DNA of 6,848 nucleotides from the NCBI GenBank assembly GCA_031286555.1, contig JAITUD010000297.1:1-6848 (forward strand). Reading direction: 5' to 3'. This document shows, piece by piece, positions 1-6,522 of this stretch. Under the pieces are notes generated by a model. That model was not told the DNA's origin, made no database searches, and was given only the letters and a program-made list of their open reading frames with translations. A program made the translations under genes and the position numbers. Each line of letters starts with the position of its first letter. Positions within the stretch are counted from its first letter, which is position 1. The stretch comes from Microbacterium sp. Lineage in GTDB: Bacteria > Actinomycetota > Actinomycetes > Actinomycetales > Microbacteriaceae.

Positions 1-1299
1 GCCGTAGTCGACCAGGGTCTTCTGCCATTCGACGAGCGCCGCGTTCAGGTCGCCCTTCTCGCCGATCGCCTTGCCGACCGAGTCGCCGAAGACGTTGTTC
101 GCGTAGCCCTGGTAGGGCAGATACTGCCATCCGGGGATGACCGACTTCGACGAGGCGGCACCGACCAGGTTCGCCTTCTGCTCGTCGACGTACGCCGGGA
201 AGGTGGTGTCGGCCCATGCCTGATCGTCGAACGTGGCCGTGGTCGACGGGAACCCGGCCTTGTTGACGAGATCGCGCCCCTCGCCCTCGGCGAGGAACTG
301 CAGAACGGCCGCTCCGATCAGCTTGTTCTTGCTCTGCTCGGTGACCGCGATGCCGCTGCCGCCGTTCTCCGCGGAGCCGGGCTGGCCGTCCCAGGTCGGC
401 ATCGGGGCGGCCTTCCACTTGTCGACGCCGTAGTCCTCGCCCATGTTGATCATCCACGAACCCATCAGCAGGGTGCCGAGCTTGTCCTGTGCGAGAGCTT
501 TGGTCCATTCGTCCGACCAGGTCGCCAGCGGCGACAGCTCGCCCTTCTGCAGCATCCCGCCCCACATGTCGGCGAACTTCTTCGATCCCTCGTCCTGCAG
601 ATCGATCGTGACGTTCTCGCCCTCGGTCTTGAACGGGTGACCGCCGGAGGCCCAGATCATGCTGGTGAAGAATCCTGCGTCGCCGCCGGTGGCGATGTAG
701 GTCGACGGGTCGTGCGCGTGGATCTTCGCGGCGTCCGCGGTGAACTCGTCCCAGGTCTTCGGCGCCTCGGTGATGCCGGCCGCGGCGTAGAGCTTGGTGT
801 TGTAGATCATCACCATCGGACCGGAGTCCAGCGGCAGCCCGACGAGCTTTCCGTCGACGTTGACCGCGTTCCAGGTCGATTCGGTGAACTGGTCCTTGTA
901 CTCGTCGATGCCGTAGGCGCTCATGTCGGCGAGCGCCCCGCCCATCGTCAGCTGCGGCATCGTCTGGTACTCGACGGGAAGGATGTCGGGAGCGCCCGAG
1001 CCCGCCTTCACCGCGTTCTGCAGCTTGGTGACCGCGGCATCCGGGTTGTCGAGCTTGACGACCTTGATCTTCACCTTCGGGTTCGCCTTCGTGAACGCGT
1101 CGGCCTGCTCCTGGGTCGCGTCGCTCCAGGTCCACCAGGTGATCTCGCCGCCCTTCTTGACGGCGGCGTCGATGTCGGCCTGGGACGTCCCCTGGCCGGG
1201 CGACTGGTCTCCGCTGCTGGAGCACGCGGAGAGTCCGCCGATGACCAGCGCCCCGGCGCCGACGACGACGGCGGCGCGCAGGAGGATGTTCTTCTTCAT
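1..1299 (-). CDS. ABC transporter sugar-binding lipoprotein (family 1 solute-binding protein), 3' end cut by window
   Basis: This is the extracellular receptor of a CUT1-type carbohydrate importer, which captures a sugar or glycoside and delivers it to the two permeases encoded just upstream. The 433 visible codons are open to the window edge. The N-terminus is a lipoprotein signal: basic MKKNILLR, a hydrophobic stretch at about residues 9-22, then the lipobox L23-S24-A25-C26, with C26 as the expected lipidated cysteine. A Ser/Gly/Gln-rich linker follows, then a MalE-like fold start (GGEITWWTWSD, 50-60). Later family-typical segments are KLVGLPLDSG (151-160), YNTKLYAAAGI (166-176) and PKTWDEF (180-186). 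Family members are usually about 420-450 aa, so only a few C-terminal residues should be missing. The start ATG at 1299 has AGAAAGGA 7 nt upstream. It lies 52 nt after the MalG-like gene, last of the three importer genes. The fold is clear; the ligand cannot be read from the sequence. Confidence 0.93.
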   Translation of the reverse strand, partial: MKKNILLRAAVVVGAGALVIGGLSACSSSGDQSPGQGTSQADIDAAVKKGGEITWWTWSDATQEQADAFTKANPKVKIKVVKLDNPDAAVTKLQNAVKAGSGAPDILPVEYQTMPQLTMGGALADMSAYGIDEYKDQFTESTWNAVNVDGKLVGLPLDSGPMVMIYNTKLYAAAGITEAPKTWDEFTADAAKIHAHDPSTYIATGGDAGFFTSMIWASGGHPFKTEGENVTIDLQDEGSKKFADMWGGMLQKGELSPLATWSDEWTKALAQDKLGTLLMGSWMINMGEDYGVDKWKAAPMPTWDGQPGSAENGGSGIAVTEQSKNKLIGAAVLQFLAEGEGRDLVNKAGFPSTTATFDDQAWADTTFPAYVDEQKANLVGAASSKSVIPGWQYLPYQGYANNVFGDSVGKAIGEKGDLNAALVEWQKTLVDYG

Positions 1300-1306
1300 T
1301 GCTGGG

Positions 1307-1314
1307 TCCTTTCT
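1307..1314 (-). promoter_or_regulatory. Ribosome binding site of the solute-binding protein gene
   Basis: On the minus strand this reads AGAAAGGA, ending 7 nt before the ATG at 1299. It fixes the start and gives this gene its own initiation site. That fits the need for more binding protein than permease. No convincing promoter or hairpin was seen in the 52-nt gap (1300-1351), so the gene is probably on the permease transcript. Confidence 0.7.
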
Positions 1315-1351
1315 CGGTGTTGCAGTGTGGTGCTTCTTGGGGATTCAGAGG

Positions 1352-2290
1352 TCATTTGACGGCCCCGGTCGCGAGCCCCGACTGCCAGTACCGCTGCAGG
1401 TAGAGGAACGCGGCCGAGATGGGCAGCACGGTCAGCAGCGATCCGGTGATGACCAGCTGCGGGATCGGCTGGGTGCCGATCGAGTTCGATGCCGAGGCCC
1501 ACTGGTTCAGCCCGACGGTGAGCGGGTACCACTGCGGGTCGCTGAGCATGATGAGCGGTAGGAAGTAGTTGTTCCAGGTGGCCACCACGGCGAACATCAG
1601 CACGGTGATGAACGCCGGTGCCAGCTGGCGCAGCGAGATGGCGAAGAAGATCCGCACCTCGCCGGCGCCGTCCAGGCGCGCCGCCTCGATCAGCTCGTCG
1701 GGGATCGCCTCGGCGGCGTACACCCACACCAGGTACAGGCCGAAGGCCGTGACGAGCGAGGGGATGATCACCGACCAGGGGGTGTTGGTCAGCCCCAGCT
1801 TGCTGAACAGCAGGAACTGCGGCACGGCGAGCACCGAGCCGGGAATGGCCAGGGCGCCCAGGATGATGGCGAACACGGCGCGCCGCCCAGGGAAGCGGTA
1901 CTTCGCCAGCCCGTAGCCCGCAAGGGTGGCGAGCAGGGTCGCTCCCCCGGCGCCGACGACCACGTAGAGCACGGTGTTGCCGAACCAGCGCAGGAAGACC
2001 CCGTCGTCGTAGGCGAACACGTCGGCGATGTTGCTGAACAAGGAGAAGTGCTCGCCGAACCAGAGCCCGGAGGTGTCGTAGAGCTCCTGCCGAGACTTGG
2101 TGGAGTTGACCACGAGCCAGAACAGCGGGCCGAGGCTGTACAGCAGCATGATGCTCATCACGATCATGAGGGTGATCGAGGTGCGCTTGTTCCGCGGCGA
2201 CCGCCGGCGCGGCTTCCCGGTGTGCGCGATCCGACCGCTGGCGAGCCTGCTGGGACGGCGCCCGGTGACGATGGCCTCGGTGGCGCTCAT
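1352..2290 (-). CDS. Carbohydrate ABC transporter permease, MalG-like (CUT1)
   Basis: This is the second membrane-spanning subunit of the sugar importer, 312 aa. A basic, probably cytoplasmic N-terminus (about residues 10-37) precedes six predicted membrane segments, roughly 38-62, 103-128, 137-162, 173-193, 226-248 and 277-297. The cytoplasmic EAA loop that docks the ATPase is visible as EAARLDGAGEVRIFFAISL from E202, with the conserved D207-G208-A209. WNNYFLPLIMLSD (239-251) and the C-terminal QRYWQSGLATGAVK are characteristic of MalG-type subunits. Oddly, the proline that usually ends the EAA loop (I-x-L-P) is R221 here. The start ATG at 2290 overlaps the stop of the MalF-like gene (ATGA) and has AGGAGGA 6 nt upstream, so translation is likely coupled. 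A longer open frame continues upstream, but it is only an out-of-frame reading of the MalF-like gene. The family call is certain; the substrate is unknown. Confidence 0.95.
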   Translation of the reverse strand: MSATEAIVTGRRPSRLASGRIAHTGKPRRRSPRNKRTSITLMIVMSIMLLYSLGPLFWLVVNSTKSRQELYDTSGLWFGEHFSLFSNIADVFAYDDGVFLRWFGNTVLYVVVGAGGATLLATLAGYGLAKYRFPGRRAVFAIILGALAIPGSVLAVPQFLLFSKLGLTNTPWSVIIPSLVTAFGLYLVWVYAAEAIPDELIEAARLDGAGEVRIFFAISLRQLAPAFITVLMFAVVATWNNYFLPLIMLSDPQWYPLTVGLNQWASASNSIGTQPIPQLVITGSLLTVLPISAAFLYLQRYWQSGLATGAVK

Positions 2291-3183
2291 CGCTTGTCCT
2301 CCTTCATGCCCATCGACTGCGCGAAGAAGGCGATGATCATCGTGATGACGCCGGAGACGATCGCGATCGCGGCGGCGTAGTTGAACTGAGAGCCTGCGAA
2401 CGACAGGTTGAACGCGTACAGGTTGGGCGTGAAGTAGCTGGTGATCACGTTCGGCGCGATGTTCTGCAGCACCGCCGGCTCGTTGAACAGCTGGAAGCTG
2501 CCGATGATCGAGAAGATCGTCGCGACGACGATCGCCCCTCGGATGCCCGGGATCTTGATGCTGAACACGGTGCGGAACGCTCCCGCGCCGTCGATCTCGG
2601 CGGCTTCGTAGAGCTCCTGGGGGATCGCCTGCAATGCCGCGAAGAAGATCAGCATGTTGTAGCCGACGAACTCCCAGGTCACGATGTTGCCGATCGCGGT
2701 CATGATGAACGTGTCGGACAGCGGCGAGGGGACGATGCCGTCGAGCCAGCGGTTCAGGTCGGCGACGAGACCGAACTGGTCGCCGTACATGTAGCCCCAG
2801 ATCATCACGGCGACGACACCGGGGACGGCATAGGGCAGGAAGATGCTGAGGCGGTAGAACGGCACGAACCTCAGCCGCGCGCTGTCCAGCGCCAGCGCGG
2901 CGGTCAGCGCGAGCACGAGCATGATCGGAACCTGGATGCAGAGGAACACCACGACGCGGATGGTCGCGTCCCAGAACTTCGGGTCCTGCAGCGCGAGCGC
3001 GTAGTTCTCCAGGCCGACGAAGTGCGTGCCGCCGACGAGGGTGTCGCGGAACAGGCTGAGGTAGATCGCGTAGAGCAGCGGCACGATGAGCACCAGCGTG
3101 AAGACGATCATGAACGGGCCGACGAACCACCAGCCCGCCCACGACGGTCGGGAGCGTCGCATCTGCGGCATCGCGATCGACAT
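2287..3183 (-). CDS. Carbohydrate ABC transporter permease, MalF-like (CUT1)
   Basis: This is the first membrane-spanning subunit of the sugar importer, 298 aa, and the first gene of the leftward operon. Six predicted membrane segments lie at about residues 18-45, 74-99, 108-133, 158-184, 215-235 and 268-290. The EAA loop contacting the ATPase begins at E193 (EAAEIDGAGAFRTVFSIKIP), with D198-G199-A200 and the closing P212 intact. FLPYAVPGVVAVMIWGYMYG (115-134) and ENYALALQDPKFW (59-71) are typical of sugar permeases of this class. I place the start at ATG 3183, where MSIAMPQMRRSR leads into the first membrane segment. GAGGAAG lies 11 nt upstream, a little far. The in-frame GTG at 3195 abuts that site too closely, and upstream extension would run through the promoter region. 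Internal ATGs at codons 5 and 8 remain possible. The 3' end overlaps the MalG-like gene by ATGA. Confidence 0.93.
   Translation of the reverse strand: MSIAMPQMRRSRPSWAGWWFVGPFMIVFTLVLIVPLLYAIYLSLFRDTLVGGTHFVGLENYALALQDPKFWDATIRVVVFLCIQVPIMLVLALTAALALDSARLRFVPFYRLSIFLPYAVPGVVAVMIWGYMYGDQFGLVADLNRWLDGIVPSPLSDTFIMTAIGNIVTWEFVGYNMLIFFAALQAIPQELYEAAEIDGAGAFRTVFSIKIPGIRGAIVVATIFSIIGSFQLFNEPAVLQNIAPNVITSYFTPNLYAFNLSFAGSQFNYAAAIAIVSGVITMIIAFFAQSMGMKEDKR
2297..2303 (-). promoter_or_regulatory. Ribosome binding site of the MalG-like permease gene, inside the MalF-like gene
   Basis: On the minus strand this reads AGGAGGA, 6 nt before the ATG at 2290. It lies within the last codons of the MalF-like gene (…KEDKR-stop). 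It decides the MalG-like start and supports translational coupling across the ATGA overlap. Confidence 0.8.
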
Positions 3184-3205
3184 CCGGTATCTCACTTCCT
3201 CGTGA

Positions 3206-3221
3206 TTGGTTGCGTTATCAA
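3206..3221. promoter_or_regulatory. Operator-like site 1 (LacI-type candidate)
   Basis: TTGGTTGCGTTATCAA is an imperfect palindrome around a central CG. The outer TTG/CAA arms pair, as do T3210/A3217 and the centre, giving 5 of 8 base pairs symmetric. It matches site 2 at 13 of 16 positions. A central CG flanked by TTG…CAA arms resembles operators of LacI-family sugar repressors. No repressor gene is in the window, so the factor is inferred. Confidence 0.55.
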
Positions 3222-3234
3222 TGGAAGATACAAC
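3206..3234 (+). promoter_or_regulatory. Predicted promoter of the rightward enzyme operon
   Basis: TTGGTT (3206-3211) is a candidate -35 box and TACAAC (3229-3234) a candidate -10 box, with 17 bp between them. Three of six and four of six bases match consensus. Transcription would start near 3241, leaving a leader of about 54 nt before the ATG at 3295. It overlaps the leftward promoter almost completely. The -35 box is the left half of operator-like site 1 and the start point falls in site 2. It is somewhat less certain than the leftward promoter. Confidence 0.42.
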
Positions 3235-3254
3235 AAACTTGGTTACGTAAACAA
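3225..3254 (-). promoter_or_regulatory. Predicted promoter of the leftward importer operon
   Basis: Reading the minus strand, TTGTTT (3254-3249) serves as the -35 box and TATCTT (3230-3225) as the -10 box, separated by 18 bp. Three of six and four of six bases match the housekeeping consensus. Transcription would start near 3218, giving a leader of about 35 nt before the ATG at 3183. The -35 box lies inside operator-like site 2, and the start point lies inside site 1. This is an inference from sequence alone. Confidence 0.5.
3239..3254. promoter_or_regulatory. Operator-like site 2 (LacI-type candidate)
   Basis: TTGGTTACGTAAACAA is a near-perfect palindrome with 7 of 8 base pairs symmetric, including the perfect core TTACGTAA (3243-3250). 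The form, with a central CG and TTG/CAA ends, is that of LacI-family operators. Its centre is 33 bp from that of site 1, about three helical turns, so two repressor dimers would sit on the same face of the DNA. Confidence 0.65.
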
Positions 3255-3280
3255 TCATCCATCCGATCGATCTTGCTCGA

Positions 3281-3287
3281 AGAGGAG
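3281..3287 (+). promoter_or_regulatory. Ribosome binding site of the GH38-like gene
   Basis: AGAGGAG stands 7 nt before the ATG at 3295. It settles the start of the GH38-like gene, whose frame is open much further upstream, through the promoter region and into the importer gene. Confidence 0.8.
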
Positions 3288-3294
3288 CCGCCGC

Positions 3295-5379
3295 ATGGCC
3301 GAGGTCATCCATGTCGTCTTCAAGACCCACCTCGATGTCGGGTTCACCGCGCTCGCCGAGACCGTGGTGTCGCGGTATCTGGAGTCCTATCTGCCGGGGG
3401 CGATCGATCTGGCCGAGGAGCTGGATCGGCGCGGCGGCGATGCCCGATTCGTCTGGACGACGGGATCATGGATGATCCGGCACGCGCTTGAGCACGGGGA
3501 TGCCGTGCTGAAGACGCGACTGGACGCCGCGATCCGGCGCGGCAGCATCCGCTGGCACGCGCTGCCGCTCACGACGCACACCGAGCTGATGGATCGATCG
3601 CTCGCGGAGTACGCGGTGTCGATCGCCGCCGACCTCGATGCACGGTACGACAGGCGCACGACCGCCGCGAAGATGACGGATGTACCCGGACACACCATAG
3701 GTCTGGTGCCGGTGCTCGCGGCGGCGGGGATCGAGTACCTGCATCTGGGGGTGAACGGCGCCTCGGCCGTCCCTGTGGTGCCGGAGCACTTCCGCTGGCG
3801 CGCTCCGGACTGCAGCGAGGTGGTGGTGCACTACGCCCGCAGCTACGGCGCCGAAGGGCTCGAGGTCGCCTTCACCCCGGACGGCCGGGTCGGTCTGCAT
3901 CTCGCGCACACCGGCGACAACCTGGGCCCGCCCAGCGCGGACGATGTCGAGGCCCTGTTCGGTGCGCTGGCGGCGCAGCATCCCGGTGCGCGGATCGTGG
4001 CCGGCGGACTGGACGGGTTCGCCGCGGCGCTCGTCGCGCAGCGAGAGGTGCTGCCTGTCGTCGAGGACGAGATCGCGGACTCCTGGATCCACGGCGCGGG
4101 AGCCGACCCGCTGCTCACCGCAGGCCTGCGCACGCTGCTCGCGCTGCGCCGGGACTGGATCGCCGCCGGCGAGCTCGTGCTCGGCGAGGCCGAGGACGAC
4201 GAGTTCGCGGAGTGGCTGCTGCGCGTCGCCGAGCACACCTGGGGCGAGGACCTGAAGACGTTCCTGCCCGACTACCGCAACTACACGAAGGCCGACTTCC
4301 GCGCCGCGCGGGCGCGCGACGTCATCGACCCCGCGCAGAACCCCGCGAGCACCGAGGCCTTCGCATGGGCGTACGCGGAGCATCCGTCGCCGCAGGGCCT
4401 GCGGTACTCCGCATTCGAGGGCTCCTGGGCCGAGCAGCGCCGTCATCTCGACCACGCCGTCGCCGCGCTGGCGCCGGCGCGCCGGGCGCAGGCGCAGACG
4501 GCTCTCGCTGCCCTCACCTCCGTCCGGGAGCCGGATGTCGGAGAGCCGGCATCCGCGGGCGAGGTGCTCGAGCTGGGCAGGTTCCGGGTGCGATTCGCCG
4601 ACGACGGCTCGGTCGACCTGCTGGACGACGATCTCGGTCGCAGCTGGGCCGACGCCGAGCATCGCATCGGCGAGTTCTCCTTCCAGACCTTCGACGAGGA
4701 GGACGAGCGCGTCTGGCTCGGCCAGTACTGCCGCGACCTCGAGCACACGGCGGACTGGGCCGTGCCCGACCAGAGCAGCCCCGGCCTCGCGATCGCGGAC
4801 ACTCTGCCGGCGTCGGTCTTCACCCCTGAGATCGGCGGCATCGTGATCACACGCGCGGCCGACGCCGATGTCGCGGTGGTGCGTCTGCGGATGCCGGAGC
4901 GCGCGACCGAGCACTGGGGCGCTCCGCGCTCGCTGACCGCGACGCTCACCTTCCCGCGCGACGCGCTGACCGTCGGCATCAGGCTCGATGTCGCCGGCCG
5001 GGATGCCTCCCGCCTTCCCGAGGCCAGCTGGTACGGGTTCCGCCCACTCCCGGCCTCCGGCATCTGGTGGCTGGACAAGATCGGCACCGACGTCGACCCC
5101 ACCCGGGTCGTGCAGCGCGGCAACCGCTCGCTGCACGCGGCCGAGGCCGTGTACCGAGACGGCGACCGGCCGCTGCGTTGGACGTCGCCGGACGCGCCGC
5201 TGGTGGCCGTCGGCGAGCCGCAGCTGCTGCGCTTCCGCGACCAGCAGGCCAGGCCCGAGGACGGATTCCACGTCAACCTGCACAACAACGTGTGGGGCAC
5301 GAACTTCCGGATGTGGTTCGATGACGACCTGAGCTATCGCTTCACCCTCGATCTCGATCCGGAAGGGTCCGCCTCATGA
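3295..5379 (+). CDS. GH38-like glycoside hydrolase, DUF5054-type (putative alpha-mannosidase relative)
   Basis: This 694-aa protein is probably a cytoplasmic glycosidase of the glycoside hydrolase 38 fold. HVVFKTHLDVGFT (6-18) carries the H12-x-D14 pair that in GH38 binds the catalytic metal. KMTDVPGHT (126-134) resembles the GH38 nucleophile segment (D-x-F-G-H-S), which makes D129 the candidate nucleophile and metal ligand. The fourth metal ligand is not obvious; H266 (DSWIHG) and H314 (EHTWGEDLK) are candidates. The C-terminal half (about 425-690) looks beta-rich and ends with HNNVWGTNFRMWF (663-675), a segment I associate with proteins annotated DUF5054. There is no signal peptide or membrane segment. 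The start at 3295 is fixed by AGAGGAG and lies just before the conserved histidine. The stop overlaps the phosphoesterase start (ATGA). The fold is fairly secure. Activity on alpha-mannosides is inferred from GH38, and the true substrate is unknown. Confidence 0.85.
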   Translation: MAEVIHVVFKTHLDVGFTALAETVVSRYLESYLPGAIDLAEELDRRGGDARFVWTTGSWMIRHALEHGDAVLKTRLDAAIRRGSIRWHALPLTTHTELMDRSLAEYAVSIAADLDARYDRRTTAAKMTDVPGHTIGLVPVLAAAGIEYLHLGVNGASAVPVVPEHFRWRAPDCSEVVVHYARSYGAEGLEVAFTPDGRVGLHLAHTGDNLGPPSADDVEALFGALAAQHPGARIVAGGLDGFAAALVAQREVLPVVEDEIADSWIHGAGADPLLTAGLRTLLALRRDWIAAGELVLGEAEDDEFAEWLLRVAEHTWGEDLKTFLPDYRNYTKADFRAARARDVIDPAQNPASTEAFAWAYAEHPSPQGLRYSAFEGSWAEQRRHLDHAVAALAPARRAQAQTALAALTSVREPDVGEPASAGEVLELGRFRVRFADDGSVDLLDDDLGRSWADAEHRIGEFSFQTFDEEDERVWLGQYCRDLEHTADWAVPDQSSPGLAIADTLPASVFTPEIGGIVITRAADADVAVVRLRMPERATEHWGAPRSLTATLTFPRDALTVGIRLDVAGRDASRLPEASWYGFRPLPASGIWWLDKIGTDVDPTRVVQRGNRSLHAAEAVYRDGDRPLRWTSPDAPLVAVGEPQLLRFRDQQARPEDGFHVNLHNNVWGTNFRMWFDDDLSYRFTLDLDPEGSAS

Positions 5380-6491
5380 CCTCGCTCGTCACGACACCGC
5401 TGTCGATCATGGCGCCCAGGCCGGACGGGTTCGAGGCCGTGTGGGGGGTGTCCCGGCTGAGCCGCGGCCAGCTGGAATGGCGCACCTCCCGCGAGTCCGG
5501 CGAGGTCAGGATGGACCGGTTCGGTATGACACCGCAGGGCGACGAGGTGCTGCGCGTGCGCGCGGAGGGCCTGCCGCTCGGGCGGACCGTCGAGGTGCGG
5601 GCGATCACCGAGGCGGTGGGCGGACCCACCGATCGGCACGTGACCGAGTGGCGTCGGGTGCACCTGCCCGACGCGGATGCCGGAGCCGCCCTCGTCGTCA
5701 TCTGGAACGACACGCATCAGCAGGACGAGACGATCCAGGCGCTGGACGACCTCTCGCCCGCCGCGGACCTGTTGGTGTGGAACGGCGACCTCTGCAACGA
5801 CTGGAAGACGCCGGACGAGTTCACGCCGACCCTGCTGTCCCCCGCCGGACGGGACATCACCGCGAACCGTCCGCTCGCCCTCACGATCGGCAACCACGAC
5901 GTGCGCGGCGACTGGGCGTTCCGTCTGCAGTCCTATGCGGCGATGCCGGAGGGGCGGCCCTACTACTCGGTGCGCGTCGGGCCGGTCGCCTGCATCATGC
6001 TGCACACCGGCGAGGACAAGCCCGACGACCATCCGACCTTCCGCGGCCGGGTGGCGATGGAGCAGCTGCGCGCCGAGCAGACCGCCTGGCTGCGCGACGA
6101 GATCCAGCGGCCCGGCATCCGGGATGCGCCGTACCGCGCGGTGTTCTGCCACATCCCGCTGCGCTGGATCGACGAGACCCCCGTCGACTACGACGCCGAG
6201 GGGTACGACTGGTTCAGTCGTACGAGCCGCGACGCCTGGCACGATTCGCTCGTCGAGTGGGGCGCGCAGCTGATCGTCTCGGGGCACACGCACTACCGCT
6301 CGATGATCCCGGCCGATGCCGCCTTCCCATACGCCCAGGTGATCGGTGGGGGTCCGGTCGCCGACCCCGGCGATGAGGAGGCGGCCACCTGGATCGAGTT
6401 GGCGGCGGACGAGCGCGAACTGGTGCTGACGATGCAGACGCTCGACGGCGCGACCGCGCTGCGGGCGACCTTCATGCCGGTCACGGAGTAG
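5376..6491 (+). CDS. Calcineurin-like metallophosphoesterase with N-terminal beta domain
   Basis: This 371-aa enzyme should hydrolyse a phosphate ester with a two-metal centre. All the family motifs are present in order: D112-x-H114 (WNDTHQ), G137-D138-x-x-N141 (NGDLCND), G172-N173-H174-D175, H259 (FCHIP) and G303-H304-T305-H306. Residues about 15-98 precede the catalytic domain and look like a beta-sandwich similar to the N-terminal domain of purple acid phosphatases (AVWGVS…LEWRTS, then a segment around RAEGLPLGRTVEVRA). I see no signal peptide, so it should be cytoplasmic, unlike many purple acid phosphatases. The start ATG 5376 overlaps the stop of the GH38-like gene and has GGAAGGG 8 nt upstream, so the two are likely translated together and act in one pathway. 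The next in-frame ATG (5409) lacks a good ribosome binding site. The substrate is unknown; a sugar phosphate or phosphodiester is a guess from context. Confidence 0.92.
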   Translation: MTSLVTTPLSIMAPRPDGFEAVWGVSRLSRGQLEWRTSRESGEVRMDRFGMTPQGDEVLRVRAEGLPLGRTVEVRAITEAVGGPTDRHVTEWRRVHLPDADAGAALVVIWNDTHQQDETIQALDDLSPAADLLVWNGDLCNDWKTPDEFTPTLLSPAGRDITANRPLALTIGNHDVRGDWAFRLQSYAAMPEGRPYYSVRVGPVACIMLHTGEDKPDDHPTFRGRVAMEQLRAEQTAWLRDEIQRPGIRDAPYRAVFCHIPLRWIDETPVDYDAEGYDWFSRTSRDAWHDSLVEWGAQLIVSGHTHYRSMIPADAAFPYAQVIGGGPVADPGDEEAATWIELAADERELVLTMQTLDGATALRATFMPVTE

Positions 6492-6522
6492 CCGCCGACG
6501 CCGACCTGAAAGGATGGGTCGC

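Noticed and set aside
637..1561. Long plus-strand frames across the solute-binding protein and MalG-like genes.
   Set aside because: The minus strand holds the lipoprotein and permease with clear motifs. The plus-strand frames have low-complexity composition and no convincing ribosome binding sites.
1352..3142. A 596-codon minus-strand frame that could suggest a fused double permease.
   Set aside because: Only its C-terminal 312 codons are the MalG-like protein. The first part is an Arg/His-rich out-of-frame reading of the MalF-like gene, whose true frame ends at 2287 with an ATGA overlap.
3265..3272. The perfect 8-bp palindrome GATCGATC in the leader of the GH38-like gene.
   Set aside because: GATC/CGAT words are common in this DNA, and the site has no second copy nearby and no extended symmetry, so chance is the simplest explanation.
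3184..3330. A longer N-terminus for the MalF-like protein, starting at 3330 or at GTG 3195.
   Set aside because: The 3330 start would lie inside the divergent GH38-like gene and span both promoters. GTG 3195 abuts the GAGGAA site without a usable spacer.
3466..5283. A 605-codon open frame on the minus strand across the GH38-like gene, and shorter ones beside it.
   Set aside because: The plus strand here encodes a protein with recognisable motifs throughout. The antisense reading is rich in Arg, Gly, Val and His without family features, as expected for shadow frames in high-GC DNA.
6492..6522. A possible terminator between the phosphoesterase and the MOSC-domain gene.
   Set aside because: The 31-nt gap shows only a short direct repeat (CCGACGCCGACC) and no inverted repeat or T-run, so no terminator can be supported.
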